Below are positions 43,473 to 52,540 of a stretch of 64,000 nt of DNA, piece after piece. The DNA is from Kaistella faecalis (GTDB taxonomy: Bacteria > Bacteroidota > Bacteroidia > Flavobacteriales > Weeksellaceae). The notes under the pieces are model-generated. The model worked only from the letters and a program-made list of their open reading frames with translations. It was not told where the DNA came from and did not search any database. The position numbers and the translations under genes were made by a program. The stretch spans positions 248,001 to 312,000 of the forward strand of contig NZ_CP078067.1 in the NCBI RefSeq assembly GCF_019195395.1, in the 5' to 3' direction. Position 1 is the first letter of the stretch. Each line of letters starts with the position of its first letter.

Positions 43473-44828
43473 ATGAAACTTGCTGAACTCGCCAAGGAAC
43501 TTAAAATATCAACCGAAAGTTTTATTAAATTTATTCAGGACTTCGATTTGGAACTTTGCGAATGCATCACTCCAAAATTTGATGTAAAAGACGATTTCGC
43601 AAAATTTGCCCGTGAAAATATTACCTTTCTTAAAAAGTATGAGAAGGATCTTTCGCAGACAAAATCCATTAAAGATATTGCCGGAACAATTAATCAGAAT
43701 CCGGAAAAGGTGGCAGAAATTATCAGCCAGGAAAAACCTAAACTATTTGATAACGGAATGTACAAATCTTCAGTATCAAGTTTCGGTATCGATCATAAAT
43801 TAGGTGGCAATTATCAGTTTGTTTACGATTACTTTGGAAAGAAAACCAATCTGACAGAGCGCGATTTTATTGGTTACCGCGACCTTTTTTTCCATATTTC
43901 CAAATCTTTAGACCCTTTTATCAACAATACTCCCCTTACCGATTGGGGTATTCACAGACCGGCAGGAATTATTCTTTACGGACCCCCGGGCAGCGGAAAA
44001 ATTTTCTGGGCGAATAAAATCGCAGAAATTATCGGTTATCATTTTAAAGAGGTGAAAAAATACTATTTGGGAACTTCTTTTGTAGATGGACTTCAGACAA
44101 GCTTTAACGATTTCCTGATTCAGATGCTGAAGGACGATAAAGTACTTCTTTTTATGGAAGATTTTGATGAAATCATGACTGAAAGAAGCGAAAAAAGGTC
44201 GGTTTCATCGTGTGATGAAGAAACAAAAGAAATCGTGCTCCATTATATAAGCCGTTTTGAAGATGAAGATTTACTGATGGTAGGTTCGGCAAATTCAGTT
44301 GCAGATATTGACAAAGAAATACTGGCGCCAGGAAGATTCGATGTTATGATTCCGGTATTTCCGCCAAATGCTCACGAAAGGTCGGAAATGATTTTATATT
44401 TTATGACGGAAAATCTTTCTGAAGATGCACTTCTGATGAAAATTTTAGTAAAAAATAATGCAGATCATCTTCCGTTTTGGGAAGAAATTTCATCTAAAAT
44501 GAAGGTTTTTTCAAATACAATGATCGTCGATTTTACGCAAAGTTTAAAAAAACGAATCCGGAATCAGTACTTAAAAGACAATTCCGAAGATATTAAAATT
44601 GACGGTAAATTGCTGAACGCAGCTCGCCGCGACGCTTCCGCAAAACTTACGGAAGAATATCTGAATCAGGTTGCCCAGTTTATTACTGATGTTTCGATAC
44701 ATAATTACGATGAATTTCCGAAAAGAATCACTGCATTAAAAAGTGAGTTGGAATCATATAAAGTTGTGGAAATTCCAAGAAAAGCCATTGGCTTCCAGGC
44801 ACATAAAGAAGAGACCGCAAAAAAATAA
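43473..44828 (+). CDS. AAA-family protein with altered Walker motifs and an IF2-N-like head
   Basis: The 451-residue protein starts with a small helical region (1-50, MKLAELAKELKISTESFIKF) that resembles the N-terminal domain of initiation factor IF-2. A classical AAA module at about 130-320 follows. Walker A reads GPPGSGKI (170-177), with Ile in place of the Mg-binding Thr/Ser. Walker B reads LLFMEDFDEI (225-234), with Glu-Asp where Asp-Glu is expected. Sensor 1 Asn is about 274, and APGRFD (285-290) keeps one of the two second-region-of-homology arginines. Nucleotide binding is plausible; hydrolysis may be lost or unusual. I do not know its function. The C-terminal 130 residues are helical. 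Confidence 0.85.
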   Translation: MKLAELAKELKISTESFIKFIQDFDLELCECITPKFDVKDDFAKFARENITFLKKYEKDLSQTKSIKDIAGTINQNPEKVAEIISQEKPKLFDNGMYKSSVSSFGIDHKLGGNYQFVYDYFGKKTNLTERDFIGYRDLFFHISKSLDPFINNTPLTDWGIHRPAGIILYGPPGSGKIFWANKIAEIIGYHFKEVKKYYLGTSFVDGLQTSFNDFLIQMLKDDKVLLFMEDFDEIMTERSEKRSVSSCDEETKEIVLHYISRFEDEDLLMVGSANSVADIDKEILAPGRFDVMIPVFPPNAHERSEMILYFMTENLSEDALLMKILVKNNADHLPFWEEISSKMKVFSNTMIVDFTQSLKKRIRNQYLKDNSEDIKIDGKLLNAARRDASAKLTEEYLNQVAQFITDVSIHNYDEFPKRITALKSELESYKVVEIPRKAIGFQAHKEETAKK

Positions 44829-44856
44829 TCCATTGAAATTAATAGATTATTTTTTA
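44823..44856 (+). terminator. Possible terminator of the AAA gene
   Basis: The 8-bp stem AAATAATC/GATTATTT with a 14-base loop leads into a T run. It includes the stop codon and is AT-rich, so it is weak. Confidence 0.4.
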
Positions 44857-44880
44857 TGATTTTGTTAGATTAATTATTAG

Positions 44881-45345
44881 CTAAGGCAATGCTACCGCGA
44901 TTTCGTAAACCTTTGCGTGTTTCAGATATTTCGAGCGCTCGCGGGAAGTTACCGATTCAAAATGATTATTCTTAAGCACAATAATTGGATCTTCCGCGAT
45001 TTCAATTTCTGCGTTCGCGATGTATTTTTCCTCAGGACTTAGCCTGTCAATCTTAGCTTTTATTTTCTGCAACTCATCGGCGTAGTGCCGGAAACCGGGG
45101 TCGGAAGAATGCACAAATTTGTATTCCGGTCCTGCGTCTACAAAAAAATGCAGTTTCTTTTCAATCAATCCTCCGTCATCGGTGATTTCGGGATTATCGT
45201 TGCCGTCTCTGAATGCGATTTCCACCACTTTTCCTGCGAATTTTTCGGCGTAACGTTCTGCGTCTGCATAAGTTGCAAACCCTGTAACAATTTTCTGATT
45301 ATTTAATCGGTAACTGTTTAATTTTTCTGAATTGAATGTTTCCAT
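44881..45345 (-). CDS. Hypothetical protein
   Basis: Started at ATG 45345 (METFNSEKLNSYRLNNQK) the protein has 154 residues. The 21 open codons upstream look non-coding. It is soluble and charged. The first half contains VTGFATYADAERYAEKFAGKVV, like a small alpha/beta motif, and the second half has a Lys/Glu-rich helix (DELQKIKAKIDRLSPEEKYI). I recognise no family. It converges on the AAA gene and is divergent from the DPP4-like gene. Confidence 0.72.
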   Translation of the reverse strand: METFNSEKLNSYRLNNQKIVTGFATYADAERYAEKFAGKVVEIAFRDGNDNPEITDDGGLIEKKLHFFVDAGPEYKFVHSSDPGFRHYADELQKIKAKIDRLSPEEKYIANAEIEIAEDPIIVLKNNHFESVTSRERSKYLKHAKVYEIAVALP

Positions 45346-45436
45346 TGTTTGTGTTTTGTTTTTCGTAATCTGAGTCCAATTATTTTGCCAACACCACGTA
45401 TTATTCAACTTTTAACACTGTTTTTAATAAAATTGT

Positions 45437-45444
45437 TATCTTTG
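45437..45444 (+). promoter_or_regulatory. TAnnTTTG box upstream of the DPP4-like gene
   Basis: TATCTTTG, identical to the SRP RNA box, ends 21 bases before the ATG at 45466. No clear -33 TTTG is seen. Confidence 0.45.
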
Positions 45445-45465
45445 AAATCTTATCAAAAATAATTC

Positions 45466-47592
45466 ATGAAAAAAATCTTTTTATCCCTCGCAGTTCTCGC
45501 GTCTGTAACCGTTTTCAGCCAGGAAATTACGCTCGACAAAATATATTCCGGTTATTACCGCGGTAAAGGAATTTCGGGCATTGCTTCTCTGAAAAACGGA
45601 GAAAATTACGCAGTAATTGAACCCAACGGAATCGCGAAATATTCGTACAAAACTTACCAAAAGGAAGGCAATATTGTCGATGGAAAATTTGAATCTTACA
45701 TTTTCAATGGTGATGAATCTAAAATTTTATTATTGAAGGAAAGTGATCCGATTTACAGACATTCATTTCTTGGAAAGTTTGATGTTAAAGATTTAAAGTC
45801 CGGAAAAGTAGTTAATCTGAATAACGGTAATTCTGTTCAGGAACCTGCTTTTTCTCCCGACGGTACTAAAGTGGCTTTTATTGCTGATAACAATTTATTT
45901 TATCAGGATTTAGACTCCGGTAAAATTACCCAGATAACAGCAGATGGCAGAAAAAATCATATTTTGAACGGTCTTGCCGACTGGGTTTACGAGGAAGAAT
46001 TTGGGCACGCAAGATTATATGAGTGGACAAAAAATTCCGACGCTATTGTATTTGTAAAGTCCGATGAATCTGAAGTTCCGGAAATGTATATTCCTATTTA
46101 TGGGAAGCAGCTTTACCCTTCGGAAATGCGTTTCAAATATCCGAAAGCGGGCGAAAAAAACTCTGTAGTTTCCGCACAGCTTTTCCGTTTGGATTCAGGT
46201 AAAACAATGCCTTTAAATCTGGCAGGTTTCAAAAATTATTATATTCCGAATGTTTACAAAACTGCTAAAGCCGATGAAATCATTTTGATCACTTCTGAAA
46301 GAACTCAAAATGCGTCTGATGTTTTAAAAGTAAACACAAAAACAGGAGCTGTTCAGAAACTCTTTACCGAAACTGACGAAAAGTGGGTGGATACCGACAA
46401 CGTTACGCTTGAATTTTTAGATGACAATTCATTTATCTGGGGTTCCGAACGAGACGGAAACCGTCATCTTTACTGGTACGACCAAAACGGAAAACTAAAA
46501 AAACAGATTACAAAAGGAAACTGGGAAGTAACTGATTACTACGGTTATAACCCAAAAACAAAAGAAGTTTTAATTCAAACAACCGAAAAAGGAAGTATTA
46601 ATAAAGTCGTTTCCAAGGTAAATATCCAGAACGGAAAATCTACCCTGCTTTCGAATGCCGAGGGTAATAATAGAGCGAATTTTAGCGGAAATTATAATTA
46701 TTTCATCGAAACATCTTCTACTGCGGCAAAACCTTTCACCTATGTTTTAAAGGATGGTAACGGTAAAACCATCAAAGAACTTCAAAACAACAACGAATTG
46801 CTGCAGAAACTTCAGGCAGACAATATGGTGACAAAAGAATTTTTCACCGTTCCCAACGAAGCCGGAGACCAGATGAACGCCTGGATGCTGAAACCGAAAG
46901 ATTTTGATCCAAATAAAAAATATCCGCTGTTTATGTTCCAGTATTCCGGTCCGGGATCGCAGAGTGTATCAAATTCATGGGATGCAGGAAACGGATTATG
47001 GTTTAATCACCTTGTTCAGAAAGGTTATATCGTTGTTTGTGTAGATGGCCGCGGAACCGGCTATAAAGGCACGAAGTATAAAAAATCAACCTATATGAAC
47101 CTCGGGAAATACGAGATCGAAGACCAGATTGCAGCAGCAAAATGGTTCGGAAATCAAAGTTATATCGACAAGTCAAGAATCGGAATTTTCGGCTGGAGTT
47201 ATGGTGGCTATATGGCAAGTTTAGCCCTGACTAAAGGCGCAGACGTTTTCAAAGCCGGTATTGCAGTTGCTCCCGTGACCAACTGGAGATATTATGACAC
47301 AGTTTATACTGAGAGATTCTTAAGAACTCCTCAGGAAAATCCTAAAGGATACGACGAAAATTCCCCCACAGAATACGCAAACCTGATGAAGGGAAATTTC
47401 CTGTTAATCCACGGAACTGCCGACGATAACGTACATTTCCAAAACTCGATGGAGTTTGCAGAAGCATTAATTCAGAACAAAAAACAGTTTGAATTCATGG
47501 CTTATCCGGACAAAAACCACGGCATTTTCGGCGGCCAGACGAGACCGCAGCTTTATCAGAAAATGACCGATTTTATCTTAGAAAATTTATAA
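45466..47592 (+). CDS. Dipeptidyl peptidase IV-like S9 family peptidase
   Basis: The 708-residue protein has a signal peptide (about 1-18, ending VFSQ). A DPP4 N-terminal beta-propeller follows at about 70-430, with the dipeptide-anchoring Glu pair in DWVYEEEFGHARLYEW. The hydrolase domain has Ser in GIFGWSYGGYMAS, Asp in IHGTADDNVHFQN and His in PDKNHGIFGG. It should release N-terminal X-Pro or similar dipeptides in the periplasm. Three peptide transporters follow directly, the first 17 bases downstream, so the product is probably imported at once. Confidence 0.94.
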   Translation: MKKIFLSLAVLASVTVFSQEITLDKIYSGYYRGKGISGIASLKNGENYAVIEPNGIAKYSYKTYQKEGNIVDGKFESYIFNGDESKILLLKESDPIYRHSFLGKFDVKDLKSGKVVNLNNGNSVQEPAFSPDGTKVAFIADNNLFYQDLDSGKITQITADGRKNHILNGLADWVYEEEFGHARLYEWTKNSDAIVFVKSDESEVPEMYIPIYGKQLYPSEMRFKYPKAGEKNSVVSAQLFRLDSGKTMPLNLAGFKNYYIPNVYKTAKADEIILITSERTQNASDVLKVNTKTGAVQKLFTETDEKWVDTDNVTLEFLDDNSFIWGSERDGNRHLYWYDQNGKLKKQITKGNWEVTDYYGYNPKTKEVLIQTTEKGSINKVVSKVNIQNGKSTLLSNAEGNNRANFSGNYNYFIETSSTAAKPFTYVLKDGNGKTIKELQNNNELLQKLQADNMVTKEFFTVPNEAGDQMNAWMLKPKDFDPNKKYPLFMFQYSGPGSQSVSNSWDAGNGLWFNHLVQKGYIVVCVDGRGTGYKGTKYKKSTYMNLGKYEIEDQIAAAKWFGNQSYIDKSRIGIFGWSYGGYMASLALTKGADVFKAGIAVAPVTNWRYYDTVYTERFLRTPQENPKGYDENSPTEYANLMKGNFLLIHGTADDNVHFQNSMEFAEALIQNKKQFEFMAYPDKNHGIFGGQTRPQLYQKMTDFILENL

Positions 47593-47609
47593 ACCCTTAA
47601 TATTGAATA

Positions 47610-49274
47610 ATGGCGACAAGCAACAGCAAACACCCTAAAGGCCTACCGTACCTGTTTTTCACCGAAATGTGGGAAAGGTTTGGGTACTATCTCATTCTCG
47701 GAATTTTCGTGTTATACATGATCGACCCGACAGATACAGGCGGATTGGCTTTTAATGACAAAAATGCAGATGATATTTTCGGAACTTTCATCGCGCTCAC
47801 CTACCTTACCCCTTTTTTGGGAGGCTTTTTAGCAGACCGTGTTTTAGGCTATATCAAAGCGATTTACATTGGTGGAGCTTTAATGGGATTGGGTTATATT
47901 GGTTTGGGAGTTTTTAAAGATATTCCGATGTTTTACGCGTCAATGGGTTTAATTATCTTGGGTAACGGATTTTTCAAGCCAAGTATCTCTACCCTTCTCG
48001 GTAATTTATATGAAGAAGAACCATACAAACTGAATAAAGATGCCGGTTACAACATTTTCTATATGGGCATTAACATCGGTGCATTTGCCTGTAACATTAT
48101 TGCCGCATTTATGAGAAATAAATTCGGTTGGGGCGAAGCATTTATCACGGCGGGAGTCGGGATGTTTATCGGTTTACTGATCTTCTCTTTAGGAAGAAAG
48201 CATATCCTGAAAGCAAACATTATGAAACCTGTTCAGGAAGGCGATACAAAGATTTCTGATGTTTTGGTTAAAGTTTTCTTACCGGCAATTGTTGCGGGTA
48301 TTATCGGATGGGTTATTCCGGGGAACATCTTTGGAAGTGATTCTACCGATGCCTTCATCTTTGCATGTTTACCGGTGGTATATTTCTATGTAATGCTTTA
48401 TGTAAAAGCGAATTCAGATGATAAGAGACCAATCGGAGCCTTGCTTGCGATCTTCGCAGTGAGTTTGATGTTCTGGGCTGTTTTCAAGCAGAACGGCACC
48501 GCTTTGACAAGATGGGCAAATTATTATACCGACAGAAGCGTTCCGGCAGTAGCTGAAAAACCTCTGGAAGCCATTTATCTGGTTGAAACTAAAAACTACG
48601 CAACTAAAGAAGTAAATGTTTACGACAACCAATACCAGGCACAGAAAGACGGAGCAGGAAACCCGGTAAAAGAGCAGGGCAAAGACATTTACTTCCGAAA
48701 TGAAGTACCGGAGAAAAAAACCACTATGGAAGCAAATCCGGAGGATAATGTTTACCTCTATAATACCGAGTTATTCCAGTCTGTAAATCCGTTTTGGGTC
48801 ATTGTTCTTACCCCGGTTGTCGTAGGATTCTTCATGTTCCTTCGCAGAAGAGGAAAAGAACCTACTACACCAACAAAGATCGTTTTAGGGCTCTTTATAT
48901 CAGCACTTTCCTGTCTGGTAATGGTTGGTGCAGTATATGCGGGAGACAACGGCGCATTTAAGGTTTCTGCCCTTTGGCTCATTGGAGCTTACGGAGTAAT
49001 TACCGTCGGTGAACTTTGCCTTTCACCAATGGGATTATCTTTGGTTTCCAAATTATCACCGCCACGACTTACGGCGCTTATGATGGGAGGATTCTTCCTT
49101 TCTACATCGATCGGGAACAAACTTTCGGGAGTTCTGGCAAGTTTCTGGTACGATTACGAGAACAAAGCCAATTTCTTTATCGTTAATTTCGGGCTGTTGC
49201 TGTTGGCAACACTATTGGGTTTATCTATTCTGAAAAGATTAAATAAAATCATGAAGGAAAAGGGAGTTAACTAA
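47610..49274 (+). CDS. Proton-coupled peptide transporter (POT family), copy 1
   Basis: The 554-residue inner-membrane protein imports di- and tripeptides with protons. The POT signature ExxERFxYY appears as TEMWERFGYY (about 18-27), and FYMGINIGAF is the second family motif. Fourteen segments are predicted. Between about residues 305 and 385 it carries a soluble insert of some 80 residues (VYDNQYQAQKDGAGNP and neighbours) that the two following paralogues lack. It begins 17 bases after the DPP4-like gene and ends before a terminator, so the two genes form one operon. Confidence 0.94.
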   Translation: MATSNSKHPKGLPYLFFTEMWERFGYYLILGIFVLYMIDPTDTGGLAFNDKNADDIFGTFIALTYLTPFLGGFLADRVLGYIKAIYIGGALMGLGYIGLGVFKDIPMFYASMGLIILGNGFFKPSISTLLGNLYEEEPYKLNKDAGYNIFYMGINIGAFACNIIAAFMRNKFGWGEAFITAGVGMFIGLLIFSLGRKHILKANIMKPVQEGDTKISDVLVKVFLPAIVAGIIGWVIPGNIFGSDSTDAFIFACLPVVYFYVMLYVKANSDDKRPIGALLAIFAVSLMFWAVFKQNGTALTRWANYYTDRSVPAVAEKPLEAIYLVETKNYATKEVNVYDNQYQAQKDGAGNPVKEQGKDIYFRNEVPEKKTTMEANPEDNVYLYNTELFQSVNPFWVIVLTPVVVGFFMFLRRRGKEPTTPTKIVLGLFISALSCLVMVGAVYAGDNGAFKVSALWLIGAYGVITVGELCLSPMGLSLVSKLSPPRLTALMMGGFFLSTSIGNKLSGVLASFWYDYENKANFFIVNFGLLLLATLLGLSILKRLNKIMKEKGVN

Positions 49275-49295
49275 CCGATAACTTATGAATATTTT

Positions 49296-49328
49296 AAAGT
49301 GCTGGAGAAATTCAGCACTTTTCTTTTT
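49296..49328 (+). terminator. Terminator after the first POT gene
   Basis: The perfect 9-bp stem AAAGTGCTG/CAGCACTTT is followed by a TCTTTTTC tract. Confidence 0.8.
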
Positions 49329-49369
49329 CAAAAAAATAAATAAACGGGCAGTGAAAAAGGAAAAAAAAC

Positions 49370-49377
49370 TATATTTG
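49370..49377 (+). promoter_or_regulatory. TAnnTTTG box upstream of the second POT gene
   Basis: TATATTTG ends 30 bases before the ATG at 49408, downstream of a terminator. It implies separate transcription of copy 2. Confidence 0.45.
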
Positions 49378-49407
49378 CTCATTAACAATTATTAACATAG
49401 AAAAAAT

Positions 49408-50913
49408 ATGGACACAGCAGTGCAAACAGGGCACCCGAAAGGACTCTATCTTTTGTTTATGACAGAAATGTGGGAACGTTTCTCTTATTACGGAATGCGT
49501 GCGATTTTCGTTTTGTACATGACGAAAATGCTTTTAATGGATGATGCGGAAGCCTCACAAATTTATGGAAGTTATACCGGTTTGGTATATCTTACGCCGC
49601 TGCTGGGAGGTTATCTTGCCGACCGCTTTCTGGGGAACAGAAGAAGTATAGAAATTGGAGGTGTTTTAATGGCACTTGGTCAGTTTGTAATGTTTTTCAG
49701 TGCATCTACGTCGGGATCGTCGGCTATTACACTCATGTGGATTGGTCTTACGATGCTTATCATAGGAAACGGATTCTTCAAACCAAATATTTCAACAATG
49801 GTAGGTCAGCTTTATCCAAAAGGCGACCGTCGTGTTGACTCTGCTTTCACTATTTTTTACATGGGAATTAACCTTGGTGCTTTCTTCGCACCGTTGATTT
49901 GCGGAACGTTAGCAGAAAAAGTAGATTATAAATGGGGATTTTTAGCCGCAGGTATCGGTATGGTCATTGGTTTAATCACTTTTATTTTGCAAAAAAACAA
50001 ATTGCTTATTGATGACGAGAAAAAACCAATCGGTATGCCGACCAATAAATTTGGTATCGCCCAAATCGGTCTTGTACTAGGGTCGATAGGAGTTATTTTC
50101 TTCTTAATGAACTTTAAAACCATGTTCCAAAGCGATTTGGATATCATTGGATATCTGATTTATGGAGCCATGATCGTAATGCCGCTCATCGTTTTAACAG
50201 ATAAATCGTTAACGAAACAGGAACGTGAAAGAATTATGGTAATCTTCATCCTGGCGTTCTTCGTAATCTTCTTCTGGGGAGCATTTGAGCAGGCAGGAGC
50301 TTCTTTGACAATCTTTGCAGACAGACAGACTGACAGAAACTTATTCGGATGGGAAATGCCTGCAAGTTATTTCCAGTCGGTAAATCCTTTAGCAATTATC
50401 CTTTTAGCTCCCCTATTCTCATCTCTGTGGCTGAGATTAGGTAACCGGGGTATGGAGCCTTCTTCACCTAAGAAAATGGCGCTTGGTCTTGCTTTGGTAT
50501 CTTTAGGTTACGTTGTAATCGCTTTCGCAGTGTATGGATTGGGCCTTATGGATAAAGTTTCTATGTTTTGGTTAATCGCGCTTTATGTTATTCACACAAT
50601 GGGTGAACTTTGCCTTTCTCCGATAGGTCTTTCGATGGTTTCTAAACTATCTCCAATGCGTTTTTCTTCTTTATTGATGGGAACCTGGTTCCTTGCAAAT
50701 GCTGCTGCAAATAAGTTTGCCGGTACATTGTCCGCATTAATTCCTGGAAGTGGCGAAGAAGGTCAGGGTGCAAAAGTTACTTATTTTTTAGGTTTCGAAA
50801 TTGCGAATCTGTTTGATTTCTTCCTTGTATTTATCGTAATGTGCGGTGCTGCGGCATTGATACTTTTTGCAATGAGCCGTTGGTTAGAAAAGAAAATGCA
50901 TGGTGTAAACTAA
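49408..50913 (+). CDS. Proton-coupled peptide transporter (POT family), copy 2
   Basis: The 501-residue paralogue has the signature TEMWERFSYYG (about 17-27), then FYMGINLGAFFAPL and the C-terminal GELCLSPIGLSMVSKLSP stretch shared by all three copies. It has the standard length, without the soluble insert of copy 1. It is flanked by terminators on both sides and has its own promoter-like box, so it can be regulated independently of its neighbours. It probably imports a different range of small peptides. Confidence 0.94.
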   Translation: MDTAVQTGHPKGLYLLFMTEMWERFSYYGMRAIFVLYMTKMLLMDDAEASQIYGSYTGLVYLTPLLGGYLADRFLGNRRSIEIGGVLMALGQFVMFFSASTSGSSAITLMWIGLTMLIIGNGFFKPNISTMVGQLYPKGDRRVDSAFTIFYMGINLGAFFAPLICGTLAEKVDYKWGFLAAGIGMVIGLITFILQKNKLLIDDEKKPIGMPTNKFGIAQIGLVLGSIGVIFFLMNFKTMFQSDLDIIGYLIYGAMIVMPLIVLTDKSLTKQERERIMVIFILAFFVIFFWGAFEQAGASLTIFADRQTDRNLFGWEMPASYFQSVNPLAIILLAPLFSSLWLRLGNRGMEPSSPKKMALGLALVSLGYVVIAFAVYGLGLMDKVSMFWLIALYVIHTMGELCLSPIGLSMVSKLSPMRFSSLLMGTWFLANAAANKFAGTLSALIPGSGEEGQGAKVTYFLGFEIANLFDFFLVFIVMCGAAALILFAMSRWLEKKMHGVN

Positions 50914-50936
50914 TAAGCCTGCTACATAATTATCTA

Positions 50937-50964
50937 AAAACCACCGATTATTCGGTGGTTTTTT
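50937..50964 (+). terminator. Terminator after the second POT gene
   Basis: The stem AAAACCACCGA/TCGGTGGTTTT with a four-base loop is followed by T residues. Confidence 0.85.
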
Positions 50965-50990
50965 CTATTTTCGTTTAAAATTATCCTACA

Positions 50991-52502
50991 ATGAATCTTA
51001 CCCTCGAACAAATACAGGATTTTAAAGGGAAATATCCTAAACAAATCTGGTCCCTCTTCTTCTCCGAAATGTGGGAGCGCTTCTGCTTTTACGGAATGCG
51101 CGGGATGCTCGTATTTTTTATGATTTCTCAACTGAAATTCGGTGATGAACAGGCCAATTTACAATACGGGGCAACACAGGCTTTCGTATACGCTTTCACT
51201 TTTGTGGGCGGACTTTTCGCCGATAAAATTCTGGGCTTCAGGAAATCGCTCTTCTGGGGCGGTTTACTGATGATTGTCGGAAGTTTAATTCTCGCCACTA
51301 ATCCTCACGATTTTTTCTTTCTGGGAATTTCTTTTACCGTTGTAGGTACAGGATTCTTTAAACCAAACATTTCCACGATGGTGGGAAAACTGTATAGAGC
51401 CGGAGATTCCCGTACTGATGCAGGTTTTTCACTCTTTTATGCGGGAATTAACCTCGGAGCATTACTTGGCGGTTATTTGTGTATTGCAATTGGTAAAGGT
51501 GAAATGCTTTCGGGACTGATCCCGGAAGACAAAAGATGGAATGTCGCATTCGGTTTAGCAGCAATCGTAATGGTCATCAGCTTGATTAATTTTGTTTTTA
51601 CCCAAAGAAGCTTAGGTCCGATTGGTCTTATGCCTGAACGAAAACTGGCAGACGGAACGGTTGTTCCAATGGAAAAATGGAAGGTTTATGGCGTATACGC
51701 GCTTACTCTGCTTTTCGTTCCGCTCATTATGACTATGGTTTCTGTGCCACAATACACTGATTATTTTATGTGGACTGTTGGTCCTCTGACACTGATTTAC
51801 CTCTTTTATGAAATGACAAAAGTAAATGTTGCTGAAAGAAAAAAATTATGGGCAGCACTTGTTTTCATCATGTTCTCTATTATTTTCTGGGGTATTTACG
51901 AGCAGTCGGGTGGCTCTCTCAGTATTTTCGCGGCAAACAATCTGAATAAGGATTTACTTGGGCTTGATCCGAATGGTGTGAATAATTCCGGAGGTGCTTT
52001 CTTCATTATCTTCCTGGCGCCGGTTTTAGGACTGTTCTGGATTTGGCTGAGCAAGAAAAGACTCGAGCCTAATACGCTAATAAAATTCGGGCTTGGTTTT
52101 ATATTTCTAGGCTTAGGATATTATGTCTTGTTTGCTACAAGAATTTTCGCTGACTTACAGGGAATTACTTCATTAAACATTTTCACCATCGCATTGCTGG
52201 TTATTACCTTCGGGGAACTTTGTTTATCACCAATCGGACTTTCGATTATGACGAAACTTTCCACTGAAAAACTTCAGGGAATGATGATGGGAATGTGGTT
52301 CCTGGCATCTGCTTACGGACAGTATGTTGCAGGAATAATTGGGGCAAACATGGCAACAGCGAAAGAAGGCTCCACGAATATGGATGCACTTATTGCCTAT
52401 ACCGAAGGGTACAAACAGTTGGGAATTTATGCCGTTGTTGCCGGAGTAGTGTTGATTCTGATTTCACCGCTCGTGAAAAAACTGATGCAGGATGTGAGAT
52501 AA
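50991..52502 (+). CDS. Proton-coupled peptide transporter (POT family), copy 3
   Basis: The 503-residue paralogue has the signature SEMWERFCFYG, with Phe for the first Tyr of the motif, and LFYAGINLGALLGGY. A short soluble loop (PERKLADGTVVPMEK) lies between segments in the middle. It is the most divergent of the three by eye. A thioredoxin-like gene follows 38 bases downstream and may share its transcript. It likely transports di- or tripeptides like its neighbours. Confidence 0.93.
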   Translation: MNLTLEQIQDFKGKYPKQIWSLFFSEMWERFCFYGMRGMLVFFMISQLKFGDEQANLQYGATQAFVYAFTFVGGLFADKILGFRKSLFWGGLLMIVGSLILATNPHDFFFLGISFTVVGTGFFKPNISTMVGKLYRAGDSRTDAGFSLFYAGINLGALLGGYLCIAIGKGEMLSGLIPEDKRWNVAFGLAAIVMVISLINFVFTQRSLGPIGLMPERKLADGTVVPMEKWKVYGVYALTLLFVPLIMTMVSVPQYTDYFMWTVGPLTLIYLFYEMTKVNVAERKKLWAALVFIMFSIIFWGIYEQSGGSLSIFAANNLNKDLLGLDPNGVNNSGGAFFIIFLAPVLGLFWIWLSKKRLEPNTLIKFGLGFIFLGLGYYVLFATRIFADLQGITSLNIFTIALLVITFGELCLSPIGLSIMTKLSTEKLQGMMMGMWFLASAYGQYVAGIIGANMATAKEGSTNMDALIAYTEGYKQLGIYAVVAGVVLILISPLVKKLMQDVR

Positions 52503-52540
52503 TCTTTTAACAAAAACCTTTATTTGCAATCAAATCCCCG

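Noticed and set aside
43473..44828. The AAA gene as a decayed pseudogene
   Set aside because: The frame is intact over 451 codons, other AAA motifs are kept and composition matches neighbours, so the altered Walker residues look selected rather than decayed.
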